A DNA stretch of 31,395 nucleotides from Pseudodesulfovibrio sp. GTDB taxonomy: Bacteria; Desulfobacterota; Desulfovibrionia; Desulfovibrionales; Desulfovibrionaceae. How positions within the stretch are numbered: position 1 is the first letter of the stretch; each line of letters opens with the position of its first letter. The DNA lies in contig JAFLJW010000412.1 in NCBI GenBank assembly GCA_022712815.1, positions 1 to 31,395 on the forward strand. The letters run 5' to 3'. A program made the position numbers and the translations under genes. A model generated the notes under the pieces. The model was not told the DNA's origin and did not search any database. It saw only the letters and a list, made by a program, of their open reading frames with translations. Positions 1-7,408 of the stretch are shown here, in pieces.

Positions 1-77
1 AGGAAGCCCTGACCACCAAGGACGAGGCCAGATTTCAGGAACTGGCTGCGGAACTCGAAGCGGTCATGGCTGTATAA
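1..77 (+). CDS. C-terminal end of an unidentified upstream gene (partial)
   Basis: Reading frame 3 is open from the window edge to a TAA at 75-77 and gives 24 residues, rich in Glu and Ala and helical in character, ending EAVMAV. The other two forward frames give unlikely compositions or an early stop. It ends 24 bases before the next start codon, so it is probably co-transcribed with the ferrosome-like operon that follows. The product cannot be identified from this fragment. Confidence 0.5.
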   Translation, partial: EALTTKDEARFQELAAELEAVMAV

Positions 78-101
78 TTCTTAAAACTTGAGGAGAGTGT
101 G

Positions 102-647
102 ATGGAAGACATGAACCAACCACAAGCGAGTCCCACCAACACGGGCCAACAGGACCAGACGCAACACCCCGGACAGATGGACGGCGGCTATCAGGCCACC
201 CAGCCTCAGCCCGGCGGATTCTACCAATTCCAGCCCGGTGTCGGGTTCGTTCAGGTGCAGGGAACTACCGCACAGCCCGGTATGGGACAGACAACCATGG
301 ACGCACAACCCGGTGTGGGCGCGGCTGATACAACCGCCCAGGCTGGAATGTCTGGTCAGGGAGTACCCGAAGGTGCAGAACCAAAATTCGACCAACAAAA
401 ACTTGGCAAGATATACAGCACGGTAACCGATGTCATGAACGGCGAAGCTGATCCGACCTCCCTTATAGGGCTGTTCGCGGAAAACAGTGGAGACTTCTGG
501 AAAGGTGCACTAGTTGGTGCCGCCGCCGTGGTCCTGCTCAATAACGATGCCGTCAAAGGCGCACTGGCTGGCGTGGCCGGTTCTGTGGGTTCCATGTTCG
601 GCGAATCCGACCCTGAGGGTGAACAGGTCACTGTAGGCGGCAAATAA
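102..647 (+). CDS. Q/P/G-rich membrane protein of a ferrosome-like operon
   Basis: The function is unknown. I chose ATG 102 because AGGAG at 91-95 sits six bases upstream; a GTG three bases earlier is in frame but too close to it. The 181-residue product has a disordered, Gln/Pro/Gly/Thr-rich first half with repeated QPG units (QPGG, QPGVG, QPGMG, QPGVG), then a helical stretch. It ends with a short hydrophobic glycine-zipper segment (KGALVGAAAVVLLNNDAVKG) and an acidic tail. The hydrophobic part and its context (F/Y-x-KG, then N-x-AV-x-KA) resemble the product at 1269-1670, so the two may share a domain. It is the first complete gene of the operon that encodes the P-type ATPases, and is most likely a membrane or organelle-surface protein. 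The link to ferrosomes is inferred from context only. Confidence 0.75.
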   Translation: MEDMNQPQASPTNTGQQDQTQHPGQMDGGYQATQPQPGGFYQFQPGVGFVQVQGTTAQPGMGQTTMDAQPGVGAADTTAQAGMSGQGVPEGAEPKFDQQKLGKIYSTVTDVMNGEADPTSLIGLFAENSGDFWKGALVGAAAVVLLNNDAVKGALAGVAGSVGSMFGESDPEGEQVTVGGK

Positions 648-691
648 CGTCTCCATCCACCAGAAACAGACTCAATACGAGGTTTATACCA

Positions 692-1243
692 ATGACTAAT
701 AAATATCCCACTCCCAGCAAGGCTTCATCCGTCATCAAATCGGTGATGGGTGCGGCTGCATTCGGTGCCATCGTTGGCGGGACCGCTGCGGCAGCCAAAG
801 GCATCCGTCAAGTCAAAGCGGGCGAAAAAACCAAGGAAGAGGTCGCCGAGAACGTGGCCCGGGAAGCTGGTGCCACCGCCGTTGCTGTTGGAACCTCTGC
901 CATGGTCGTCGGCGCTCTGGGTTTCGGACCATTCCTTGCCACCCTGGGTACTGTTATGGTCGCTACCGGCACCAAGTACGCCATGGACTCTGTCCTCAAA
1001 CCGGCAAAGACAGATCTTGTTCCTGTCATGATCCCGACTGGCAAGGCTGCCGCCGCGACTCCGACAGCCGCCTCCAAGAAAACAGCGGCCAAGAAAGCGC
1101 CGGCAAAAAAAGCGGCTGCCAAGAAAGCCACGACAAAGAAAACCGCAGCAAAAAAGATTACTGCGGCAGAGGCTCCAGTCAAAAAGACAACCCAAAAAAA
1201 AACGGCTGCCAAGAAAACTGAAACCAAGACCGACACGGCATAG
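692..1243 (+). CDS. MamC/Mms13-like two-helix membrane protein with a Lys/Ala-rich tail
   Basis: The product has 183 residues. Residues 18-98 contain two hydrophobic helices joined by a charged loop (about 37-59). This part resembles the magnetosome protein MamC (Mms13), as I recall that family: GAIVGG at 25-30 matches GALVGG, a Lys follows the first helix, and T47-x-x-E50 then R57-E58-A59 match the MamC loop pattern T-x-x-E-A-A-x-D-x-G-K-E-A. The Asp of that loop is Asn54 here. A paralogue without the tail lies at 8573-8902. From about residue 118 the chain becomes a low-complexity AAKK/KKTAAKK repeat like the tails of histone H1-like proteins and the granule protein PhaF. It may be an organelle-membrane protein whose tail binds nucleic acid, polyphosphate or iron phosphate. 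A GAGG-type ribosome site lies about ten bases before ATG 692. Confidence 0.75.
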   Translation: MTNKYPTPSKASSVIKSVMGAAAFGAIVGGTAAAAKGIRQVKAGEKTKEEVAENVAREAGATAVAVGTSAMVVGALGFGPFLATLGTVMVATGTKYAMDSVLKPAKTDLVPVMIPTGKAAAATPTAASKKTAAKKAPAKKAAAKKATTKKTAAKKITAAEAPVKKTTQKKTAAKKTETKTDTA

Positions 1244-1268
1244 CGCACCAGCGTAAAGGAACAAGACC

Positions 1269-1670
1269 ATGAGCGATTACTATGTAAACCAGCCCCAGCC
1301 CGGTGCCACCTCTACAGAGGGAGCCTACTCCAAAGACCCCCAAAATCCGACTTACTACTTTCAGGACAACAACCAGTACGGCGCGGTGAACGCTCAGGCT
1401 ACCGCCCAGTATCCGTCCGAAACAGCAGCCGTCACCAATACACCGCAGCCCCTGGAATCCTCCCTGACTTCCTGGTTCGACGTCACCAATGCCGACTACC
1501 TCAAGGGTCTGGCCCTTGGTGCAGGCGTGGCATTGGTCGCCACAAACCCCGCCGTGCAAAAAGCTGTGGTTTCCAGCGTAGTCAAGGTGTGGGCAGCCAT
1601 TCAAGGCGGCGTGGAAGAACTCAAGGAACAGGTCCAGGATGTAAAAGCCGAAATTAGCCAACAGGATTAA
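1269..1670 (+). CDS. DUF5132-like small membrane protein
   Basis: The 133-residue product begins with a Gln/Pro/Tyr/Asn-rich disordered half. From about residue 73 it has a hydrophobic glycine-rich segment (YLKGLALGAGVALVATNPAV), followed by an amphipathic helix rich in Lys, Glu and Val that ends in EELKEQVQDVKAEI. A GLA-x-G-x-G-x-A segment followed by P-x-V and an acidic helix is the pattern I remember for DUF5132 proteins, which often sit beside P-type ATPases and HMA2-domain proteins. The N-terminal half echoes the QPG-rich half of the protein at 102-647. AAAGGA precedes ATG 1269. Its precise role is unknown; a structural part of an iron-storage membrane is an inference from context. Confidence 0.7.
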   Translation: MSDYYVNQPQPGATSTEGAYSKDPQNPTYYFQDNNQYGAVNAQATAQYPSETAAVTNTPQPLESSLTSWFDVTNADYLKGLALGAGVALVATNPAVQKAVVSSVVKVWAAIQGGVEELKEQVQDVKAEISQQD

Positions 1671-1674
1671 TGTC

Positions 1675-1914
1675 ATGGCTGATACCAAAAACACATCGAC
1701 CTCCCTGCTGCCCGAAATAACATCCCAGAACAAGCGGATGCTCGCCAAGGCGGGCATGGCCGCAGCTCTGGGAACTCTGGTAGCCACAGGACTCATGGAA
1801 ACCAGCAGGACTGAAACCCTGAAGAAGCTCCATCTCTGGTCCGGGTTCGCCTTGGTCGGATTCTCCTATTGGCACTATTCCCTGTACAACAAAAAACCGA
1901 GCAGCGGAGCGTAG
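1675..1914 (+). CDS. Small two-helix membrane protein with paired histidines
   Basis: This is a 79-residue protein of unknown function. It has a polar N-terminus, a first hydrophobic helix at about 22-41, and a second at about 53-71 (HLWSGFALVGFSYWHYSLY), then a short polar end. His53 and His67 lie 14 residues apart in the second helix. That is the spacing of heme-ligand pairs in cytochrome-b-type helices, and the local pattern recalls DUF4405-like cytochromes. The gene starts four bases after the preceding stop and ends three bases before the first P-type ATPase, so it is translated as part of the operon. Heme binding or a role in iron redox chemistry is inference. A purely structural membrane protein is equally possible. 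Confidence 0.7.
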   Translation: MADTKNTSTSLLPEITSQNKRMLAKAGMAAALGTLVATGLMETSRTETLKKLHLWSGFALVGFSYWHYSLYNKKPSSGA

Positions 1915-1917
1915 TCC

Positions 1918-4056
1918 ATGACCGCTAAGGCGGAAACGAAACAGGCGTTCACTATCGCCCACGAGGTGCCCACTCGCATCAGACTGCGCAGTCGGCGAAT
2001 ATTCGACCCTGCCCTTGATATCAAATATCTGGAGGCATTGGTCGGTTCACTGCCGGGTGTCAGCGAAGTGCGCACCAACAAATGGGGTTCGTCCATCGTC
2101 ATCTCCTATGATGGTGATGTCAAAAACCGCATACGTATATTAAACCTTCTGGAGAACATCCCCATTGAGGCGTATATGCCGGGCGGGACAAGGGGCGACG
2201 ATATCTCGCTGCCGATCGTTGCCGGACAGGGGGCCGCTGCGCTTCTGACCCCGTTCATGCCCATGGAAGCCACAGTCCCGGCCAGTTGGTTGCTTGGCAT
2301 GCCCACCATTCTGAAAGGGTTGCACACCCTGCTCTACGATGGTGTAAAGGTTGAAGTGCTCGATGCCTCGGCAGTGGCCTTTTCCCTGCTTCGACATGAC
2401 TACTTCACGGCCAATGCCATTGTCGCCATGCTCGGTCTCGGGACCTATCTGGAAAACTGGACCGAAAGAAAATCCGACGACTTGCTCAAGAGTTTGCTCA
2501 GACCGCAGGTGAAACAGGTCTCTGTGGAGCGCGATGCACAGGAAATCCGCATCGACTTCTCCGAGTTGGTCATGGGCGATCTCGTCATCTGCGGGACAGG
2601 AGAGCTCCTCCCGGTGGATGGTGTGGTAGTGGACGGGGATGCAGCTCTGAACCAAAGCTCCATTACAGGTGAATCCCTGCCGATCCACGTCAGTACCGGG
2701 GACGAAGTTCTCTCCGGTGCCGTGGTGGAGGATGGACGCATCAAGATCGCAGCCCGCAATGTGGGCGGCGAAACCTCCATGGCCCGCATCGGACGGTTTT
2801 TGGAAAATTCCCTGCGAACCCAGTCCGTGTCGCAAAAGAGGTCCGATGAACTGGCTGACAAACTGGTACCCATCACCTTCGGCCTCGGACTTGGCCTGTT
2901 CGCCCTGACCCGCGATGTGAGCCGCGCAGCTTCGGTCCTGACCGTGGATTACTCCTGCGCCATCAAGCTGGCCTCTCCTGTGGCTGTCAAGACCGGCATG
3001 CATACCGCCGGGCACTGCGGCGTACTCCTCAAAGGCGCACAAGCCCTGGACAATCTCTCTCGTATCGACACCATCGTCTTTGACAAGACCGGCACGCTCA
3101 CGCAGGGCAACCTGAAAGTGGAAGGAGTTAAGCCCCTAAACGGCTTGAGTCCAACCGAACTGCTGGCCATTGCCGCCGGAGCCGAGGAACACTACGCACA
3201 CCCGGTCGCGCGAGCCGTGGTAGCTGAAGCCAAAGCGCAACAACTTGCCCTGCCGCCCATCAGCCAGGTGGACTTTATCGTCGCGCATGGCGTATCCGCC
3301 TACGTGGATGGCGAACGTGTTCTGGTGGGCAGCCGCCATTTCCTTGAAGACGACGAAGGTATTAACTGCTCCCTGGTCCGCGACATGGCCCGCGCTCTCA
3401 GAGGAAAAGGCAACTCCATTCTCTATGTCGCCCGTTCCGGCGAGCTCCTCGGCATTATTGCCTTGAGAGACAAACTCCGTCCTGAAGCCAACGAAGCCCT
3501 GGCCATGCTCAAGGAGCGCGGCATCAAAAAGATCGTCATGCTCACCGGCGACCACAAGGATACCGCCCAATCCATTGCCGCCGAACTCGGTTGCATCGAT
3601 GAAGTCCATTGGGAACTCAAACCAGAAGACAAGGCCTCGCTGATCAAAGAATTGCAGGATGCAGGCAATTTCCTAGCCTTTGCCGGTGACGGCGTGAATG
3701 ACGCCCCGGCCCTGCTCTCCGCCGACGTGGGCATCTGTATGCCCGGTGGCGCGGATCTCGCACGGGAGTCGGCACAGGTGGTGTTGCTGGAAGACGACCT
3801 GCGCATACTGGCCGTGGCACGCGATGTGGCGGAAAACACCCAGCATATATTGAAAAGGTCATTCCAGGCAGCGGTGGGCATCAACTCCGCAGTCCTGCTG
3901 GCCGCCGCCACAGGCAAGCTTACGCCCGTGGCTGCCGCATTTCTGCATAATGCATCTACCATCGGCATTCTGGGCTATGCTGCCACAACCGGGCGACGCA
4001 AGCCCGAATCCGTCAACCAAATTGACGCCGGACTCGATTCCGGGAAGGAGTGTTAA
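1918..4056 (+). CDS. fezB-like: P1B-6-type metal-transporting P-type ATPase (FezB-like), copy 1
   Basis: This 712-residue ATPase is predicted to pump a transition metal, probably Fe(II), across a membrane. All P-type landmarks are present: TGES at 250-253 (actuator), D389-KTGT (phosphorylation), H428-P429 (the HP motif of P1B pumps), TGD at 543-545 and GDGVNDAPA at 590-598. The N-terminal 80 residues form an HMA2-like fold without a CxxC metal site, headed by HEVPTRIRLR (15-24). The transmembrane metal motif is DYSCAIK (344-350) where copper and zinc pumps have CPC, so this is not an ordinary Cu or Zn pump. As I recall, the P1B-6 group includes FezB of ferrosomes (described in Desulfovibrio magneticus and others), which has an Arg-rich N-terminal motif. 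The next gene begins immediately after the stop, behind AAGGAG. The P1B-6 and FezB labels rest on memory and context. Confidence 0.85.
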   Translation: MTAKAETKQAFTIAHEVPTRIRLRSRRIFDPALDIKYLEALVGSLPGVSEVRTNKWGSSIVISYDGDVKNRIRILNLLENIPIEAYMPGGTRGDDISLPIVAGQGAAALLTPFMPMEATVPASWLLGMPTILKGLHTLLYDGVKVEVLDASAVAFSLLRHDYFTANAIVAMLGLGTYLENWTERKSDDLLKSLLRPQVKQVSVERDAQEIRIDFSELVMGDLVICGTGELLPVDGVVVDGDAALNQSSITGESLPIHVSTGDEVLSGAVVEDGRIKIAARNVGGETSMARIGRFLENSLRTQSVSQKRSDELADKLVPITFGLGLGLFALTRDVSRAASVLTVDYSCAIKLASPVAVKTGMHTAGHCGVLLKGAQALDNLSRIDTIVFDKTGTLTQGNLKVEGVKPLNGLSPTELLAIAAGAEEHYAHPVARAVVAEAKAQQLALPPISQVDFIVAHGVSAYVDGERVLVGSRHFLEDDEGINCSLVRDMARALRGKGNSILYVARSGELLGIIALRDKLRPEANEALAMLKERGIKKIVMLTGDHKDTAQSIAAELGCIDEVHWELKPEDKASLIKELQDAGNFLAFAGDGVNDAPALLSADVGICMPGGADLARESAQVVLLEDDLRILAVARDVAENTQHILKRSFQAAVGINSAVLLAAATGKLTPVAAAFLHNASTIGILGYAATTGRRKPESVNQIDAGLDSGKEC

Positions 4057-4791
4057 ATGTACTCCAACCTGTCACACGCACCAACCAATATACCGCTGAC
4101 CATTTCCCGCGTAACGGATGAAGACCTTGAAGCCCTCATGTGGCGTATGGGTCTGTTCGTAGGCGGCGAGATCACGCGGCTCGACGAAGATGTGGCCCTC
4201 AAGACGGTTCGCGTCAAAGGTCCCAAGGGCGAAGTCGTACTCGGCAGCGGCATGGGCGGCAAGGTCGTTGCCCATCTTGATGACGGACGCATGCTCCCGC
4301 TGGTGGAACTCCAGCCCGGCGACAAGGGCCATGTGGAATGCGTCACAGCCGGGAAGGCCCTGCGCGAAGGCATGGCCGCCCTTGGCCTCAAGGACGACGA
4401 CCCCATCGAACTGATCCGCATATTACCGCCCATGGAATACACCACCGTTGTGGAAGGACGCGGGCGCATCCGGCTGGCCGAAGGCATGGCCGCAAAAATT
4501 TTGGGACACATGGGCGATGTGCATTGCCAATTCGCCAATGCACAAGCGGGCATGGACTTTGTGGTCGATCAAATCATCGGCGGCAAACGGGCGCAGCGGG
4601 CCATCGCATCGCTGGACATTGCACCTGGCGTGATCCTCCGGTTGGAAATGGTAGGCAAGGCTCCCAGCTACCAAATGGCCAGCCGCAACAGGAGCGTCAT
4701 CTCCACCGCTGAAGGGCTACGCCTGTTCCTCCGTGAAGATCAGGCCGATCTCGTGGTGGTCTCTTACGATGACGAAGCATTAGAGGACTAG
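4057..4791 (+). CDS. Protein with three tandem FeoA-like (SH3-type) modules
   Basis: The 244-residue product has no signal peptide or membrane segment and is probably cytoplasmic. Residues 79-150 read as a FeoA domain: an LQPGDKGHVECV start, an ALREGMAALGLKDDDPIELI turn, then LAEGMAAKILG at the place of the usual R-x-E-A-x-x-I ending. Residues 24-73 repeat the second half of the same pattern (RMGLFVGGEITRL, then GSGMGGKVV). Residues 173-228 do so again (RAIASLDIAPGVILRLEMVG, then STAEGLRLFL). Stand-alone FeoA (about 75 residues) regulates the FeoB iron transporter from the cytoplasmic side. By analogy this protein may regulate or dock on the two P-type ATPases between which it is encoded. Start ATG 4057 follows AAGGAG and directly abuts the previous stop. 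Confidence is good for the middle module and moderate for the outer two. Confidence 0.75.
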   Translation: MYSNLSHAPTNIPLTISRVTDEDLEALMWRMGLFVGGEITRLDEDVALKTVRVKGPKGEVVLGSGMGGKVVAHLDDGRMLPLVELQPGDKGHVECVTAGKALREGMAALGLKDDDPIELIRILPPMEYTTVVEGRGRIRLAEGMAAKILGHMGDVHCQFANAQAGMDFVVDQIIGGKRAQRAIASLDIAPGVILRLEMVGKAPSYQMASRNRSVISTAEGLRLFLREDQADLVVVSYDDEALED

Positions 4792-4797
4792 GCACAG

Positions 4798-6888
4798 GTG
4801 ACACAAAACATAAAAACAACACCGCGCGTTGCCCATGAGACGCGCCATCGCATCCGATTCCGCTGGAATCGACTCCTCGATCCAGACCTCAATCCGGACT
4901 ATCTGGAGGCGTGGCTGGCAAACCTTCCCGGCGTGACAGAGGCCAGAGTCAACCCGCGGGGGCGCACGTTCATTCTTTTCTATGACGGCAAGAGCGAAAA
5001 TAGAAAGGCACTCCTGGCCGCCCTCGCCCACATCCCGGAAGAAGCATTTGACCGCCTCACGCCGGCCATGCCCAGACAACGCCTCATCGATGCATTCGTC
5101 CATGGGCATACGGCCATGCTCCTCCCTTTCATGCCTCCCATAGCGCAGGGCATCATTGCAACGGGCATGGGCACTCCGGCAATTTTACGCGGAGTGGATA
5201 CACTGGTCAATGAAGGGCTCAAAGCACGCGTTCTGGACATGACCACCATCGGTGTCAGCCTGCTCCGGGCCGACTTTACCACAGCCGCATCAATTTCAGC
5301 CATGGTGGTCCTCGGCGACTATCTCAAAACCATGTCTGACGACAAATCAAACGCACTGCTCAAACGCCTCATAGCCGATCCGGTGGACAAGGTTTGGGTG
5401 GAACACGACGGAAAGGAAATCGGCATCGGATTCGATGAAGTCAAAATAGGTGACGTGGTCCTGTGCAGCAGCGGCGAGATGGTGGCGGTAGACGGTGAAG
5501 TCCTTTCTGGCGAGGCACTGGTGGACAAAAGCTCCATAACCGGGGAATCCGCTCCGGGGTTGGTCCAGCCCGGAGACACCATCATTTCCGGCAGTGTCAT
5601 AGTGGAAGGCACACTCAGAATTTCCGCCCTGCGTACCGGCTCCGAAACCAACATGGCCCGCATTACCGAATTCATGACCAAAGCACTGGGTGAACAATCC
5701 AATGCTGAAATCAAAAGCAGCCGATTGGCGGATTCACTCACACCCATCACCCTCGGCCTGGGCGCGGCTCTCTATGCAGCCACGGGCGACATGGAACGCG
5801 CGCTGTCCGTATTGACCATCGACTTTGCCTGCGCCGTGAAATTCCCGGCTCCGGTGGTTATCAAGACCACCATGCATGCAGCCGCAAAACAGGGCATACT
5901 CATCAAGACTGGCAGAGGGCTGGAAACTCTGGGCGATGTCGATGCCGTGGTGTTTGACAAGACCGGAACCCTGACCAAAGGCAAACTTTCCATCACAGAT
6001 ATCATTCTTGCCGAGGCAAAGAGCGAAAACTATTTTATCAAGATCGCAGCAGCCGTAGAGGACCGCTACGGGCACCCCATCGGACGCGCCATTATCCGCG
6101 AGGCCAAAAAGCGGGAACTCATATCGCCCAAAGCACGTGATCTGGACCTTTCCATCGCCCATGGCGTCAGCGGGACGGTGGACGGCGCACTGGTCCGCGT
6201 GGGCAGTCGCCATTTCATCAATGACGACTGCGGTGTGGATTGCTCCACTATTTCAGCACAAGCAACCAGACTCCGGTCCGAGGGCAAGTCCCTGGTCTAT
6301 GTGGCACGGGATGGCAAACTTCAGGGCGTGGCGGCTTTGCGTGACACCATTCGCCCGGAGGCAAAACAGGTTCTTCGCTCACTTCGTGAAAATGGAATCA
6401 AAAAAATAGTAATGCTCACGGGCGACCATGCCGGAACCACTGAGTCCTTTGCCAAGGAATTTCCCCATGTAGATGAAATCAGATCGGAACTGCTACCCGA
6501 ACAAAAATCTGCCGCCGTCAAACAACTTCAGGCAGAAGGATATACAGTGGCCGTTGTCGGTGACGGAGTAAACGATACCCCGGCCTTCACCACTGCCGAT
6601 ATCGGCATCTGCATGTCCCAATCCAGCGGATTGGCGCAGGATTCCGCACAGATCGTGCTCACTCAGGATTCTCTGGAAGGACTGACCACGGCCCATCTCA
6701 TGTCCAGACGGGTGGGGCGCATCATGCAGAATTGTTTCAATATGGGCGTTGGCGTCAATACGGGTCTGCTCCTTGCCGCCAGTGCGGGCTACCTCAAACC
6801 CACTGTTGCCGCCGCCATCCACAACACCAACACTTTCGCCATCCTCGGCGCGGCAGCCTGGGCCTCGTCAAAAAAAATTGAACAATAA
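4798..6888 (+). CDS. fezB-like: P1B-6-type metal-transporting P-type ATPase (FezB-like), copy 2
   Basis: This second pump has 696 residues and the same layout as copy 1 at 1918-4056: an HMA2-like N-terminus with HETRHRIRFR (13-22) and no CxxC, TGES at 248-251, D387-KTGT, H426-P427, TGD at 541-543 and GDGVND at 588-593. The transmembrane metal motif is FACAVKFPAP (343-352), so the residue before the conserved Cys is Ala instead of Ser and the following LASP becomes FPAP. Catalytic residues are intact, so it should be an active pump, perhaps with a different metal or partner role. It starts with GTG 4798, preceded by AGAGGA, six bases after the FeoA-like gene. It is the last gene of the operon and converges with the MarR gene; no convincing terminator is seen between them. 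Confidence 0.85.
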   Translation: MTQNIKTTPRVAHETRHRIRFRWNRLLDPDLNPDYLEAWLANLPGVTEARVNPRGRTFILFYDGKSENRKALLAALAHIPEEAFDRLTPAMPRQRLIDAFVHGHTAMLLPFMPPIAQGIIATGMGTPAILRGVDTLVNEGLKARVLDMTTIGVSLLRADFTTAASISAMVVLGDYLKTMSDDKSNALLKRLIADPVDKVWVEHDGKEIGIGFDEVKIGDVVLCSSGEMVAVDGEVLSGEALVDKSSITGESAPGLVQPGDTIISGSVIVEGTLRISALRTGSETNMARITEFMTKALGEQSNAEIKSSRLADSLTPITLGLGAALYAATGDMERALSVLTIDFACAVKFPAPVVIKTTMHAAAKQGILIKTGRGLETLGDVDAVVFDKTGTLTKGKLSITDIILAEAKSENYFIKIAAAVEDRYGHPIGRAIIREAKKRELISPKARDLDLSIAHGVSGTVDGALVRVGSRHFINDDCGVDCSTISAQATRLRSEGKSLVYVARDGKLQGVAALRDTIRPEAKQVLRSLRENGIKKIVMLTGDHAGTTESFAKEFPHVDEIRSELLPEQKSAAVKQLQAEGYTVAVVGDGVNDTPAFTTADIGICMSQSSGLAQDSAQIVLTQDSLEGLTTAHLMSRRVGRIMQNCFNMGVGVNTGLLLAASAGYLKPTVAAAIHNTNTFAILGAAAWASSKKIEQ

Positions 6889-6935
6889 CCGCCCGGTTCA
6901 ACAAAGCAGCACTGCCAGCCATGGTCGTCCCGAGA

Positions 6936-7406
6936 CTACTCTTCTTTCCCTTTGCTCTTGAGAGCATCGTCCAACCTCGAACGAATATTCTGTAGCGCCT
7001 CGCTGGCATTTTTCACCATGCCTGCATCCACATCCGGAAAAGACCTCTGGATGATGGCACTCTCTTTAGCCTTGACCTCCTTGAGCTTTCTCTGCCCACG
7101 CTCAGTCAACTCAAGAAGTTTTGATCGCCTGTGCCGAGGGTTATCCATGAATGCGACTAAACCATCTTCACTCAGTTCATTGATAGCCACCCGGACATAT
7201 TGCCGGGAAACATTCATGGCAAAGGCCAAATCCGGAACGGTAGCTCTTTCAAACCTGGCAAGCGTACTCGCCAGACGGACTTGAGAAGTACGCATGCCTG
7301 CCTGTTCGTGAACATCGTCAATCCTTTCAGACAAAACAGAGTACAACTGGTAAATCTCCGTGAACAAACCATGCAACTCATCTCCTGAAGCATACGTATT
7401 CGCCAC
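6936..7406 (-). CDS. MarR-family transcriptional regulator
   Basis: The product has about 156 residues and the layout of a MarR dimer: N- and C-terminal helices for dimerisation around a winged helix-turn-helix at about 40-105. The recognition region is VPDLAFAMNVSRQYVRVAIN and the wing NPRHRRSKLLELTERG. GTG 7406 is preferred because AAGGTGG lies eight bases upstream and the start then follows the TAA of the upstream methyltransferase gene by two bases; GTG 7418 is the alternative. It forms a two-gene operon with that methyltransferase. The large inverted repeat upstream of the pair (7950-7968) is a likely operator, suggesting autoregulation. The ligand is unknown. Confidence 0.85.
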   Translation of the reverse strand: MANTYASGDELHGLFTEIYQLYSVLSERIDDVHEQAGMRTSQVRLASTLARFERATVPDLAFAMNVSRQYVRVAINELSEDGLVAFMDNPRHRRSKLLELTERGQRKLKEVKAKESAIIQRSFPDVDAGMVKNASEALQNIRSRLDDALKSKGKEE

Positions 7407-7408
7407 GG

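Noticed and set aside
1040..1240. AAKK repeat as a sequencing or assembly artefact
   Set aside because: The repeat units vary in codon use and residue, and the frame stays open to a proper stop, so it looks like a real low-complexity tail.
6878..6901. TTGAAC/GTTCAA repeat at the end of the second ATPase gene as a terminator
   Set aside because: The stem is six bases with a 12-base loop, overlaps the stop codon, and has no T tract.
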